A DNA stretch of 64,000 bases, taken from Candidatus Obscuribacterales bacterium (GTDB lineage Bacteria > Cyanobacteriota > Vampirovibrionia > Obscuribacterales > Obscuribacteraceae). The position numbers were made by a program, and so were the translations under genes. Positions 50,904 through 60,120 of this stretch are shown here, in pieces (position 1 is the first letter of the stretch; each line of letters opens with the position of its first letter). The notes beneath the pieces were generated by a model. That model had not been told where the DNA came from. It made no database searches and saw only the letters and a list, made by a program, of their open reading frames with translations. The stretch lies in assembly GCA_020634035.1 (NCBI GenBank), contig JACKCM010000001.1, positions 310,001 through 374,000 of the forward strand. Reading direction: 5' to 3'.

Positions 50904-51785
50904 ATGGTCAGAATAATACTTCCCCCACAACTTTCAGAACTAATAGCCAGATATGATCAAAAACTCTCAGAGAAAGAGCTATCTCAGCACACAAAGAGAG
51001 CCTATCTATCCAGAAACAAGAAGTTTCTTTCCTATCTATATGAATCGGAAGGCATGATCAGCTTGAACATTCCTGACACTTTCAAGTGGTCAGATATAAT
51101 CACAAGATACAAAGAACACCTCAAGAACGAACACCAGGCCAGTCATAACTCAATCAACAATAGCCTGACGGCCATAGAAGATTTGATGACTTTCTCCGGT
51201 ATCGATATTGGTGCCGTAGAAAGAGAGACCTGGCCCAAGTCGACTCCCAAAAGCCTATCTCGCGATGAGCAAGAGCGCTTTGTCGACGCTATCTTCAAAA
51301 CGAAATCCAGCAAAGACAGAGCTATTGCCTGCATTCTGCTTTATACCGGCATCAAGATAGGAGAGTGTGTCGCGCTAGACATCGACGACATCTATATCAC
51401 CGCCCACACAGGCAGAATCACCGTCAAAGACGGAAGAGTCGTCCCTCTAAACACAGTAGCCAGACGCGCTCTGGTTCAATGGCTGATCGACCGTCACAAG
51501 AAGTTCGGCGAAACCACCGAGCGGGCTCTTTTCTTGAACCCGCAAGGCAACAGGCTTTCCACAGTCGGTGTCGACTTGATTGTAAGAAAGATAGGCCATA
51601 AAGCCCATCTCAATCTATCTGCCCAGGTCCTGCGCGATACCTGCTTGAGCAATCTGGTCCGCAACGGCAACGACCTGCTCCTGGTCGCCCAGATAGGTGG
51701 TCACAGAACCATCGAAACGACTCGGCGCTATTCTGTAGACCGCAACTTCGATGCCCATCAGGCAATGGAAGGTCTTAGACAGTAA
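50904..51785 (+). CDS. tyrosine recombinase with altered catalytic residues
   Basis: 293 aa: a core-binding domain (about 10-105) and a catalytic domain. R244 in VLRDTCLSNL, H267 in IGGHRTIETT and nucleophile Y276 in RRYSV are present, as is the beta-hairpin Lys (K175, ITVKDGRVV). However, the box-I arginine is K151 (TGIKIGE, normally TGxRxxE), and the His of the HxxR motif is Q241. These changes would lower or abolish cleavage unless compensated. XerC/D size, but not a typical XerC/D. No attachment site or cargo seen. Confidence 0.88.
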   Translation: MVRIILPPQLSELIARYDQKLSEKELSQHTKRAYLSRNKKFLSYLYESEGMISLNIPDTFKWSDIITRYKEHLKNEHQASHNSINNSLTAIEDLMTFSGIDIGAVERETWPKSTPKSLSRDEQERFVDAIFKTKSSKDRAIACILLYTGIKIGECVALDIDDIYITAHTGRITVKDGRVVPLNTVARRALVQWLIDRHKKFGETTERALFLNPQGNRLSTVGVDLIVRKIGHKAHLNLSAQVLRDTCLSNLVRNGNDLLLVAQIGGHRTIETTRRYSVDRNFDAHQAMEGLRQ

Positions 51786-51828
51786 AAAAGCAGAACTCAG
51801 TCTAGTGATCAGTTGCAGAAACCGGAGC

Positions 51829-51857
51829 CCAGGCTTCGGTTTTTGTTTGCAGTTAAA
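51829..51857 (+). terminator. terminator of recombinase gene
   Basis: AAACCGGAGCC (51829-51839) pairs with GGCTTCGGTTT (51842-51852), one wobble, followed by TTGTTTGC. It abuts the stop of the convergent tldE gene. No AT palindrome follows here. Confidence 0.7.
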
Positions 51858-53211
51858 AACGAGTCACTTCGGTAAAGTTGAATTCGCTCACTTTAATCGC
51901 AGGCACCACCGCCGGAAAACCTTCTTCTCCTGCGGCTCGCATAGACTTGCTCAACATCTCGACCCTGTTGAACAGTTCAAGAAGGCTGATATTGAAGCGC
52001 AGGTTCTTGACTCCGTGGACTATTCTTCCGCCTTCTATCTTGAATGTACCATCCCGGGTCATTCCTGTCAGAATCTTTCTTGCCGGGTCCACAGTGCGCA
52101 CATACCATACTCTAGAAAGCAAGATACCGTTGTTGGTGCTGGCGATCATTTCTTCAAGACTATGATCCCCTCCTGCCATTATAGGATTCATCGGATATTC
52201 ACCCATAATGCTGGGCTCCGGCAAAGAATGTCCGGTTCCGCCATCCTGCCGACCGGCAAGGCGAGCGCTTCGTCTTCCATAAACAAGATCGACCAGACGT
52301 CCTCTCTCGACCAGATTGATGCGCTGGCGACTCAATCCTTCAGCATCGAAGGGAGATCCTGCCTGCAGTGGATGATAGACATCATCCACGATATTGATAT
52401 TCTCTCCAAAGACCTGCTCACCCACTTTGTTCAGAAGGCAAGATTGCCGATCTCGGTGACTGGTGGCAGCAAAATCCCAGAGCAGAAAACTGAGCAGATC
52501 GAGAACAGCACTGTGCTCAAGAATTGCGGCATAACGACCCGGCTCTATATCCCGGGGACTGGCGGCTGCCTTCGCTTTCGCCACCGCAGAGGCACCCAGC
52601 GCTCGGGGGTCGACATCTTCCTGTCGGGGACTCTGGCTCTTGGCCCAGCCGGAAGAGTCAGGGCCCACCATGGTTACCGAACACTCCAGATGAGACTCCT
52701 GATGATAATCAAAGAGTCCTTCAGAGTTGCCGACCGCTTCGAATTTGGTGCCGGAAGCAACCACGCCGGCACTGGTCAGACCGGCTGCATCTCCCAGTTC
52801 GATGATGTTTCCTATATGGGCGGCTCGTTCGTGCCCGCCCAGTTTTTTGACCCTGGAATCCAGCCTGTCTGTCCTCGGGGTGGAAGCTGAAGAGAAGCTT
52901 TCTTTCGAGATCATACTGAGCAAATCAGGATCAGGCTCGGAGTATTTTACCGCCTCTAATGCGTTGTCCAGGACAGCCTTTATTCCAGCCGGACCGGTAT
53001 CGCTGGTCTCCAGACGAATCTGACGCCCGTCCTTCAATACTCGCACCGACAGGCGATGCGACTCCGGTGCCTGATTCTGAGTCATCTGACTCTCGGCAAA
53101 ACGTGAAGTAGCCACATCCGAACCCGCAAGAGCGACTTCGACTCCGTCAAATCGACCGGCAGACACATCCAACACCGTATCAATCAGCTTCTTTGCACTT
53201 TTTTCGTTCAA
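51853..53211 (-). CDS. tldE: TldE/PmbA-type metalloprotease subunit
   Basis: 452 aa from TTG at 53211, which has SD AAGGAG 6 bp upstream; a longer frame exists but has none. PmbA/TldE marks: VEVALAGSDVATSRFAESQMTQN, RVLKDGRQIRLETSD, GPDSSGWAKSQS, GENINIVDDVYHPL and a C-terminal TRDGTFKIEGGRIVHGVKNLRFN block. The subunit lacks HExxxH and works with TldD in cutting peptides, for example in maturation of modified peptides. It lies 22 bp after tldD, clearly in one operon. Confidence 0.9.
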   Translation of the reverse strand: MNEKSAKKLIDTVLDVSAGRFDGVEVALAGSDVATSRFAESQMTQNQAPESHRLSVRVLKDGRQIRLETSDTGPAGIKAVLDNALEAVKYSEPDPDLLSMISKESFSSASTPRTDRLDSRVKKLGGHERAAHIGNIIELGDAAGLTSAGVVASGTKFEAVGNSEGLFDYHQESHLECSVTMVGPDSSGWAKSQSPRQEDVDPRALGASAVAKAKAAASPRDIEPGRYAAILEHSAVLDLLSFLLWDFAATSHRDRQSCLLNKVGEQVFGENINIVDDVYHPLQAGSPFDAEGLSRQRINLVERGRLVDLVYGRRSARLAGRQDGGTGHSLPEPSIMGEYPMNPIMAGGDHSLEEMIASTNNGILLSRVWYVRTVDPARKILTGMTRDGTFKIEGGRIVHGVKNLRFNISLLELFNRVEMLSKSMRAAGEEGFPAVVPAIKVSEFNFTEVTRF

Positions 53212-53233
53212 GAGAGACTCCTTACCATCAAGG

Positions 53234-54682
53234 CTATTTATGAGCGATTCCGACCTGAATATTTTTGAACCGCGCCGGGCTTGCCCCGTGACCGGTCCAC
53301 ATAGTCTGCATCGGTTGACCTTTTCCACAGTTGGGCTCGCCCCAGGCCACCCATTCGTCGGCACCACATACAGCATCACAAGAATTCCAGAACTCCGGGG
53401 TTATTCCGCTATAACTTGGATTTTTCAAAATACGCGTACGGCGCCCCCCTTTGATTTCCCAGGCAATTTCGGTGGAGAACTGAAAGTTGTAGCGCATCTG
53501 ATCTATAGACCAGGATTTATTCGTTTCCATCAAGATTCCATTGTCCGTGGAGGCTATCAAATCTTCTAGAACCCCATCCGTGCCAGGCTCCATCGAAATA
53601 TTGGTCATCCGAATAATCGGTGCGAAATTCCAGGAAGCGGCTCTCATCGCCCCACCCGATCGCTCCAGACCGATCAGAGACGCAGTATCTCTAGAGCTCA
53701 AATAACCGCTGAACAAGCCATCTTTAACCAGATATACTTTCTGGGAAGCCACCCCTTCATCATCAAAACCGAAAGAGCCCAGCGCCCCTGGACAGGTGGC
53801 GTCAGCCACCAGATTGACACGCTCTGAGCCGTATTGCAGGTTGCCGATTCTATCCGGAGTCAAAAAAGATGCGCCGGCAAAGTTGACTTCGTGGCCGAGG
53901 GCTCGATCCAGTTCGCTGGGATGACCACAGGATTCATGAATCTGCAGCCCGAGCTGCGAGGCACCAAGAATCAGATCGACTCTGTCAGAAGGACACTGAT
54001 CTGCCGAAAGCAGGCTGACTGCTTCTTCGGCTATTCTTCGGGCATTACCAGGCAGATCCCAATTGAGCACCATTTCGAATCCGGCCAGCTCATGCTGCCC
54101 CATATGCTTGGGATAGGAACGTCTCTGCCTCTCGAAATCATTAGAAGCGAAAGCCTCTATACCGCAGCCCGAACGAATAAAAGTCTGCTCTATAGCCGAG
54201 CCTTCCGAAGAGAGAAACTCTTTTAACTGTTTGACGAAGACCATCTTGCCCTGGGCAAGCGTAATGCCCTTGACCGAAAGGATTTCGCGCGCCGCTTTGA
54301 ATAGAATCTCCAGCTTGTCTTCAAGGGATACGCCAAAAGGATCGATTAAATGAGGAGATATCCACTGAGCCTGATATATAGGCTCCGGAGCAAGCTTAAC
54401 CGGCACTTTCATTCTGCCGGCGCTGGCCCTGGCAAGATCCACCGCCAGCCGAGCAGTCCTGGCCACAGCCGCCCGGGTCAATTTCTGGGTGGCGGCGAAG
54501 CCCCAGCCCCCGTCTTTCAATACCCGAATGCCTATGCCCCGGGAGGTCGACTGATTCAGCCCTGAAACTGCCAGATTCTTCGTGTTGATCAATTCACTCT
54601 GTTCTGTGACCTGGCGTATATCGGCATAATCAGCGCCGCTTCCCATGGCCGCGTCAAGGGCATAGCCTGTTAATAGATCCAT
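53234..54682 (-). CDS. tldD: TldD-type metalloprotease, catalytic subunit
   Basis: 482 aa. The HExxxH zinc motif is LQIHESCGHPSELDRALG (H249, E250, H254). Other family blocks: STSRGIGIRVLKDGGWGFAAT near the N-terminus, DATCPGALGSFGFDDEG, FAPIIRMTNISMEPG and STEIAWEIKGGRR. It forms the active chamber with TldE and degrades unfolded short peptides. No modified-peptide precursor gene is visible beside it, so general peptide turnover is the safer reading. Confidence 0.92.
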   Translation of the reverse strand: MDLLTGYALDAAMGSGADYADIRQVTEQSELINTKNLAVSGLNQSTSRGIGIRVLKDGGWGFAATQKLTRAAVARTARLAVDLARASAGRMKVPVKLAPEPIYQAQWISPHLIDPFGVSLEDKLEILFKAAREILSVKGITLAQGKMVFVKQLKEFLSSEGSAIEQTFIRSGCGIEAFASNDFERQRRSYPKHMGQHELAGFEMVLNWDLPGNARRIAEEAVSLLSADQCPSDRVDLILGASQLGLQIHESCGHPSELDRALGHEVNFAGASFLTPDRIGNLQYGSERVNLVADATCPGALGSFGFDDEGVASQKVYLVKDGLFSGYLSSRDTASLIGLERSGGAMRAASWNFAPIIRMTNISMEPGTDGVLEDLIASTDNGILMETNKSWSIDQMRYNFQFSTEIAWEIKGGRRTRILKNPSYSGITPEFWNSCDAVCGADEWVAWGEPNCGKGQPMQTMWTGHGASPARFKNIQVGIAHK

Positions 54683-54742
54683 TTTACTAATGAGATTCCT
54701 GTCGATTCGGTGCCGTCGGTAATGTCGAAACCAGCTAATTTT

Positions 54743-54757
54743 ACTATTTTTGCTATG
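54743..54757. repeat. terminator-associated AT palindrome, copy 13
   Basis: ACTATTTTTGCTATG, 20 bp after the stop of the minus-strand esterase gene and 60 bp before tldD. No terminator hairpin seen. Confidence 0.5.
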
Positions 54758-54777
54758 TCAAATACGAATAGTTAATC

Positions 54778-55557
54778 TCAGAGTCGAGCGAACCAGGACA
54801 TTGTATGGTCGATTACAGAAAGAGCATCGCTCTCCGAAGTAAAAGCATGATCAGCCCCGGCCAGATAGAAGCTGTCGAAGTCGGCGTGTTTGTCAAAAGC
54901 ACTTTCCCATCTGGCTGCATCTTCCATGGTCACCACCTGATCGGCTTCACCCTGAATCAAAAGCACCGGTTTTGATATCAATGGCACAAAAGCGGCTGCA
55001 TCCAGTTCGAGAAATTGACCCAGAAACTGGGCGCTCAGCTTCATCAAACCGGCTTGCAGATAGCCCCTGACCCGAACCCGATCGAATGCCATTGGGCCGT
55101 ATAAACGCTTTAAAGTCGCCACTAAATTGAAAGGCGGCTCCCAGAGTGCTGCTGCTTTCAAATCCTGGCGATAAGAGACTGCATAGGCAGCCAGAAGTCC
55201 ACCGAGACTCAAACCGATCAAAGAGATCTCTTCTTGAGGTGAGATTTCATGGTTTTTTAGATACTCTATAACGGCATCGATATCGGCTTTCATCGTCTCC
55301 AGGGTCATGAACTCTGGATCGTGATCGCTCTCTCCATTACCGCTAAAATCAAAGCGCAGAGCAAGAACCCCTTCTTGAGCCAACCTTGCCGCCATGCGGG
55401 TAAAGATACCATTATGTTCATGACGATTTCCGCCAAGACCATGCAAAAAAATCACCGCGCCTTTATCGCGGCTCTCTGCCGGGCGATGAATGGACGCCGC
55501 AATACGACCGGCAGGGCCAGCTATATCGAGCTGCTCTCCCCAGATGATTTCATTCAA
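54778..55557 (-). CDS. alpha/beta hydrolase (esterase type)
   Basis: 259 aa. Oxyanion region FLHGLGGNRHEHN, nucleophile elbow IGLSLGGLLAAY, acid Asp in IQGEADQVVTME and His in AGADHAFTSE. The ALRFDFSGNGESD strand is typical of feruloyl-esterase or dienelactone-hydrolase-like enzymes. Cytoplasmic, no signal peptide. It follows proS at a distance of 28 bp, so it is likely in the same transcript. The substrate is unknown. Confidence 0.88.
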   Translation of the reverse strand: MNEIIWGEQLDIAGPAGRIAASIHRPAESRDKGAVIFLHGLGGNRHEHNGIFTRMAARLAQEGVLALRFDFSGNGESDHDPEFMTLETMKADIDAVIEYLKNHEISPQEEISLIGLSLGGLLAAYAVSYRQDLKAAALWEPPFNLVATLKRLYGPMAFDRVRVRGYLQAGLMKLSAQFLGQFLELDAAAFVPLISKPVLLIQGEADQVVTMEDAARWESAFDKHADFDSFYLAGADHAFTSESDALSVIDHTMSWFARL

Positions 55558-55585
55558 AGCTCAGCCGCTCCGATTTTGAGCTTGA

Positions 55586-57055
55586 TTAATAAGCTCTTGC
55601 GAAGATGGCTTTCTGCCTGGTAGGACGGCCGGACATCATACATTTGCCCTCTTCCTCCTCCTGGTTGAAAGGAAGAACTCTGACAGTGGCTTTGGTGTCT
55701 GCTTTGACCCGGCCTTCTTCTTCGTCGTTTCCGTCCCAGTATGCTTCGATGAACACATTCCGTCCCTTGAGAGTCTCTTTGAACTGGTCATAAGTCTCGA
55801 CTTTGACGGTATTGTCCTGTCGGAATTTGAGCGCGCTCTGGAAGATACTCTTCTGAACCTGGTCCATAAGACCGGAGAGCTCGTTGATCAAGCCATTGCG
55901 ACTGACATTGCGGATTTTTTCACCGGTATCACGCCGAGCGATCTCGACAACATTGTTGGCCACGTCTTTGGGCCCGACATTGAGCCTGATCGGCACTCCC
56001 TTCTGCTCCCAGTAGTTGAACTTGAAGCCTGGCGTGTGGTTGTCCCTGTCGTCGAACTGAACCCGGAATTTCTCTTTGAGCTCTTCTTTCAGTTTCAGAG
56101 AGTATTCGACTACTTTCTCGCGTTCCTCATCGGTTTTGTAGATAGGAACGATAACTATCTGATGGGGAGCGATCTTAGGAGGCAGAATCAGCCCTTTCTC
56201 GTCCCCGTGGCCGAGCACAATCGCACCGACCAGACGGGTAGAGACACCCCAGCTCGTCTGCCAGGCATAATCGAGCTCTCCATCTTTGTTCTGAAATTGA
56301 ATATCGAATGCCTTGGCGAAATTCTGACCGAGGAAGTGAGATGTTCCAGCCTGGAGAGCCTTTCCGTCTCTCATCATCGCTTCGATACAATAAGTCCGAT
56401 CGGCACCGGCAAATCTCTCCCGAGCAGTCTTCTCTCCGGTGAGAACCGGCAGAGCCATCCAGTCTTCAGCAAGCTTTCGATAGCACTCCAGCATCAGCCT
56501 AGCTTCGTCTTCGGCTTCCTGGGCGGTCGCATGGGCTGTGTGACCTTCCTGCCAGAGAAACTCAGCGGTCCGCAAAAACAGCCGGGTGCGCATTTCCCAG
56601 CGGACTACGTTGGCCCACTGGTTGATCAAAATAGGTAGATCTCGCCAGGACTGGACCCACTTGCTGAACATATGATTGATGATGGTCTCGGATGTCGGCC
56701 GAACTATAAGAGGCTCTTCGAGCTTCTTGCCGCCACCATGGGTAACCACTGCACACTCCGGAGCAAAGCCTTCCACATGCTCTTTTTCTTTATTCAAGAA
56801 AGACTCGGGGATGAACAGAGGGAAGTAAGCGTTATCGTGGCCGGTCTCTTTGATCATTTCGTCCAGGGCAGACTTGATGTTTTCCCAGAGGGCATAGCCG
56901 TAGGGTCTGATCACCATGCAACCTTTCACCGGCGCATAGTCTGCCAGTTCAGACTGGATGATGGTATCCGTATACCAGCGAGAACGATCGGAATCAGCCT
57001 CTTCATACTCGAAGACGTCGGCTCCACTCTCGTTTAAATTTTCCTTGACTTCCAT
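55586..57055 (-). CDS. proS: prolyl-tRNA synthetase, archaeal/eukaryotic type
   Basis: 489 aa. Class II motifs: motif 1 region GCMVIRPYGYALWENIKSALDE, PLFIPESFLNKE, EPLIVRPTSETIINHMF, motif 2 VVRWEMRTRLFLRTAEFLWQEGHTAH and motif 3 with AIVLGHGDEKGLILPPKIAP. The short length, absence of the bacterial INS editing domain and the C-terminal zinc-like tail place it in the ProS type 3 (archaeal/eukaryotic) group. It charges tRNA-Pro. SD GGGAG before the ATG. Confidence 0.93.
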   Translation of the reverse strand: MEVKENLNESGADVFEYEEADSDRSRWYTDTIIQSELADYAPVKGCMVIRPYGYALWENIKSALDEMIKETGHDNAYFPLFIPESFLNKEKEHVEGFAPECAVVTHGGGKKLEEPLIVRPTSETIINHMFSKWVQSWRDLPILINQWANVVRWEMRTRLFLRTAEFLWQEGHTAHATAQEAEDEARLMLECYRKLAEDWMALPVLTGEKTARERFAGADRTYCIEAMMRDGKALQAGTSHFLGQNFAKAFDIQFQNKDGELDYAWQTSWGVSTRLVGAIVLGHGDEKGLILPPKIAPHQIVIVPIYKTDEEREKVVEYSLKLKEELKEKFRVQFDDRDNHTPGFKFNYWEQKGVPIRLNVGPKDVANNVVEIARRDTGEKIRNVSRNGLINELSGLMDQVQKSIFQSALKFRQDNTVKVETYDQFKETLKGRNVFIEAYWDGNDEEEGRVKADTKATVRVLPFNQEEEEGKCMMSGRPTRQKAIFARAY

Positions 57056-57263
57056 TGACCGCTACTCCCGTGGCAAGACTCAAGACCCCCTGAAAAGCAG
57101 GAGGGCCAAATTCAGGATAGCCAGTATAACCCAGATAATTACCAAGAGAATGTCTATCCTTGTGTAATTTTACGAGAAGAAAGCTGTACTTAGCTTCTTT
57201 ACGGTTTCTCGCTTCCTTAGCTATACTTGCATAGACGTCGAACGGGTTCAAAGAAAAGATTAA

Positions 57264-58340
57264 GTGCAACTATCAGGAGAACTAGCCAAGGTAAACCTGC
57301 CCAATCTGCTTCAGCTTGTAAAAACCGGCGGATTCACAGGCAAACTATCCATATCCCAGGGAGTGCGCTACGCCATCATTCTGGTCAGGGACGGCTATCC
57401 GGTTCATGTAGAGCTGGAAGGCGCCACCGGAGCCGATGCACTGATGGAGCTCTTCTTGTGGTCCAGCGGTACTTTCTCTTTTAACGAAGAAAAATTGGAC
57501 GGCAGCAAAGTCTCCCTGCCGGAAAACCTCAATCTTTCAGCTTTGATCAAAGACGGAATCCTCTATGTCCAACAAAAGACCTTTCTAGAAGAACTCAACG
57601 TCAATCCGGAGACCATCCTTAAAAGCACCGGAACAGCGGTCTCGACGGCGAAACTGCTGCAAGGATATAAACACATCAACAGGTTGGACGGTAGCAAAAC
57701 CCTGAAAGAAGCCCTCGCTTCAGAAAGGTTGTCCAGACGCGAATATGTCAGAACCGTGGCAGAATGGCTTGAAAACGGGCTGGCAGAGTTCGTAGAGCCG
57801 CAAAGCGGACAGGGGAACAGCCTCAATTTACCCACCTGGGTTGTGGCTCGTCTCAAACAGGACAATCCGGATTTGACCCAGGCAATAGTCAATATGGTTA
57901 TCTGGGTAGATCGGGTAAAGTGCTGGATGTACCAGACCGACGCCGAGTTTTACGAAACAAGAAAGAACCTGGCCACCATATACGACATCTTATCCAGCGA
58001 GGCTTTTACCACAGAAGCCTTTCAGGAGATTGAAAGCACTATAGAGACAGCTCATTTCGCCCCGGCCCAACCGCCGCCTTTGCCCCCGGAAGAGAGCAGA
58101 GACGAAAGTGGTCTTCAATCCAAATACGATACGATCTTCAGCACATCCGACCTGACAGGCTCACAGAGAAGCAGCAGCGCCAGCCCGTTTCGCCTGAGCA
58201 GCTCTTTTATCGGTGGAGCCGGTGGCAGACTCTCTTTTCTGCAAAAAGAGAACAGTACTCAAAATTCTTCTCTAGACAGCTTCGGTCTCAATACCAGACA
58301 ACGCAAGAAAACAGAAGACGGAGAAGAGCGAGAAAGCTAG
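57264..58340 (+). CDS. DUF4388/PATAN-type signalling protein
   Basis: 358 aa from GTG. The first about 90 residues are a DUF4388 domain: MQLSGELAKVNLPNLLQLVK, FTGKLSISQG, DGYPVHVELEGATGADALMELFLWSSGTFSFNE. Such domains in cyanobacteria and deltaproteobacteria accompany response regulators. A helical middle follows, then a Ser/Pro-rich, likely disordered tail from about residue 265. No receiver domain is attached. Its last 4 bp overlap the convergent SGNH-like gene. Confidence 0.8.
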   Translation: MQLSGELAKVNLPNLLQLVKTGGFTGKLSISQGVRYAIILVRDGYPVHVELEGATGADALMELFLWSSGTFSFNEEKLDGSKVSLPENLNLSALIKDGILYVQQKTFLEELNVNPETILKSTGTAVSTAKLLQGYKHINRLDGSKTLKEALASERLSRREYVRTVAEWLENGLAEFVEPQSGQGNSLNLPTWVVARLKQDNPDLTQAIVNMVIWVDRVKCWMYQTDAEFYETRKNLATIYDILSSEAFTTEAFQEIESTIETAHFAPAQPPPLPPEESRDESGLQSKYDTIFSTSDLTGSQRSSSASPFRLSSSFIGGAGGRLSFLQKENSTQNSSLDSFGLNTRQRKKTEDGEERES

Positions 58341-59293
58341 TCCGAACCTTTGCTATTCTTATCTGCAGAGTCGGCTTGCATCTTCACCTTACTCATAATT
58401 CCGACTGATTCTCTTCGGGCTGGTCGCAAACCAAGACGATAGCCGCGATTCTTCAATTCGACCTGTGCACCGATCAAACGACAGATATCCGGAAGGTCTT
58501 CATCAGGAATAGTTATCGCAGATCGAGACTCTGTGCCATAGCGATAGGTCACAGCAAGTTTCTCAGGACCGGGCTGCTCGCCCCGCAGAACGTTATAGAG
58601 AGCGGCCGTCGCCACCCAGGCACCATTGATGTTGGCCAGACGATTGTCGTCCAGATAGAGCAAAAGATCCGGATAAGCTGCGTTGAGTTCAAAAAAGATA
58701 TCGCCGGCAGGCGCCACGCGCAAACTGAGATTTCTTGCAATTCGCCTCGACACCGCACTCAGTACCGCCTGTCTGGTTTTTTCGCCAGGCTTGGCCCAGG
58801 GCATCAGCAGGACAAATCGGGTTCGGGGACTTTCTACCGCCTCTTTTATTTTTCTGATATTGGTGAGGACGACATAAGGATGTTCTAGGATCTGTTCAGG
58901 TCCATCTTGTAAGATCACAAAATCCCATTCATTCTCTTTTCCCGAAAGCTTCTTGAATCCATCAGAAGCAAGGTGCATCCCCAGATCATACTTGCTGTCC
59001 GGGATAGCGATGGAAACTATCTCTAACTTTCTTGTACCTGTGTCGTCTTTGAAAAGTTGCCTCAGCATATCCGGAATGTCGTTGGTAACCATATAGTCGT
59101 TGCCGAGCATGAGTATTCGGATAGGCTTGGATGATAAATCCTCTTCCTGTCCTGACTGCCACTGCAAATAGAAATAGACGCCTACTCCGATTAAAAGAAT
59201 CAACAGACCTGCTATTAGAGGGTAGAGGTAAACAGGGGCCTTACCTTTTTTCTTCTTCTTTTTCGATGGGCTCTTTTTAGAAGTCTCGTCCAT
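58337..59293 (-). CDS. membrane-anchored SGNH-fold protein, probably inactive
   Basis: 318 aa. A basic cytoplasmic start (KKSPSKKKKKKGK), one membrane segment (about 23-45), then an SGNH/GDSL-like domain. Block I reads RILMLGNDYMVTNDIPDMLRQL, where related proteins have GNS; the serine is replaced by Asp. The terminal D-x-x-H block reads DDNRLANINGAWVATAALYNVL with no His at the expected place. Both catalytic positions look lost, so a binding or scaffold role is likelier than hydrolysis. The fold call is by pattern. Confidence 0.65.
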   Translation of the reverse strand: MDETSKKSPSKKKKKKGKAPVYLYPLIAGLLILLIGVGVYFYLQWQSGQEEDLSSKPIRILMLGNDYMVTNDIPDMLRQLFKDDTGTRKLEIVSIAIPDSKYDLGMHLASDGFKKLSGKENEWDFVILQDGPEQILEHPYVVLTNIRKIKEAVESPRTRFVLLMPWAKPGEKTRQAVLSAVSRRIARNLSLRVAPAGDIFFELNAAYPDLLLYLDDNRLANINGAWVATAALYNVLRGEQPGPEKLAVTYRYGTESRSAITIPDEDLPDICRLIGAQVELKNRGYRLGLRPARRESVGIMSKVKMQADSADKNSKGSD

Positions 59294-59310
59294 AAAGCTT
59301 ATCTACTTGC

Positions 59311-60120
59311 TCAGTCTCTCAGCTCACGTACCGCATCGACCAGCTGCCTGACTCGATCCACATCTACCGGGTTCTCCAGCTTGCCTTTTCGCTTCACCGA
59401 AGTTCCCACGATAATACCATCTGCATGCTCAAGAAGCTCCGCCACATTATCTCTGGTGGAGCCGCTTCCTATCAGCACAGGAGCCTCCGGAACAGCTTCT
59501 TTGACGGCTTTCAAATCACTGAGATCCGGTTTGGCGCCGGTTCCTGTCCCACTGACTATGACACTATCCGCCCGGGCTCGCTCCATGGTCTCTTGTGCAA
59601 CCTGACCAATTTCCAGAGCAGTGGACAATGGATAAGCATGCTTGACCATCACGTCGGCAAAAATCTTGATCGAGTTATCACCGACCAGACGCCTTCTGTA
59701 GTTTAGAACCCCGTTGGCGTCTCCTTCGATTATCCCTTGATCGGTGAGCATCGCTCCGCTGAGAACATTGACCCGGACAAACTGAGCTCCACAAGCCGTG
59801 GCTACGGCAAGCGCAGTCAGCGCATCATTTCGCAGCACGTTCACTCCCACAGGCAGGTCACAGCTCTCGACGATGCGTTTTCCGCAGAGAGTCATTGCAC
59901 AAGCAGTAGCAACATCCACTCTGTCCCGAGCAAAAGGAGCATCGAAAAAGTTTTCGAATATGATACCATCGACGCCACCAGACCCAAGAGCCAGTGCCTC
60001 TTGTTCGGCGCGCAACATAACCTCTTCGAGATCACCGTTCCATCCATAAGAGCCAGGCAATGGCATCAGATGTATTACTCCGATGACCGGCTTCTGTACT
60101 CCGAACAAACTTTCAAGCAT
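59311..60120 (-). CDS. BtpA/SgcQ family protein
   Basis: 269 aa from the ATG at 60120, where the family usually begins (LFGVQKPVIGVIHLMPLPGS); a TTG at 60159 would add 13 residues. TIM-barrel blocks: GVDGIIFENFFDAPF, GVNVLRNDALTALAVA, FVRVNVLSGAMLTDQGIIEG, IFADVMVKHAYPL, VSGTGTGAKPDL and PVLIGSGSTRDNV. In cyanobacteria BtpA supports photosystem I accumulation, while SgcQ and others are enzymes of uncertain substrate. No photosynthesis gene is seen in the window. Confidence 0.88.
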   Translation of the reverse strand: MLESLFGVQKPVIGVIHLMPLPGSYGWNGDLEEVMLRAEQEALALGSGGVDGIIFENFFDAPFARDRVDVATACAMTLCGKRIVESCDLPVGVNVLRNDALTALAVATACGAQFVRVNVLSGAMLTDQGIIEGDANGVLNYRRRLVGDNSIKIFADVMVKHAYPLSTALEIGQVAQETMERARADSVIVSGTGTGAKPDLSDLKAVKEAVPEAPVLIGSGSTRDNVAELLEHADGIIVGTSVKRKGKLENPVDVDRVRQLVDAVRELRD

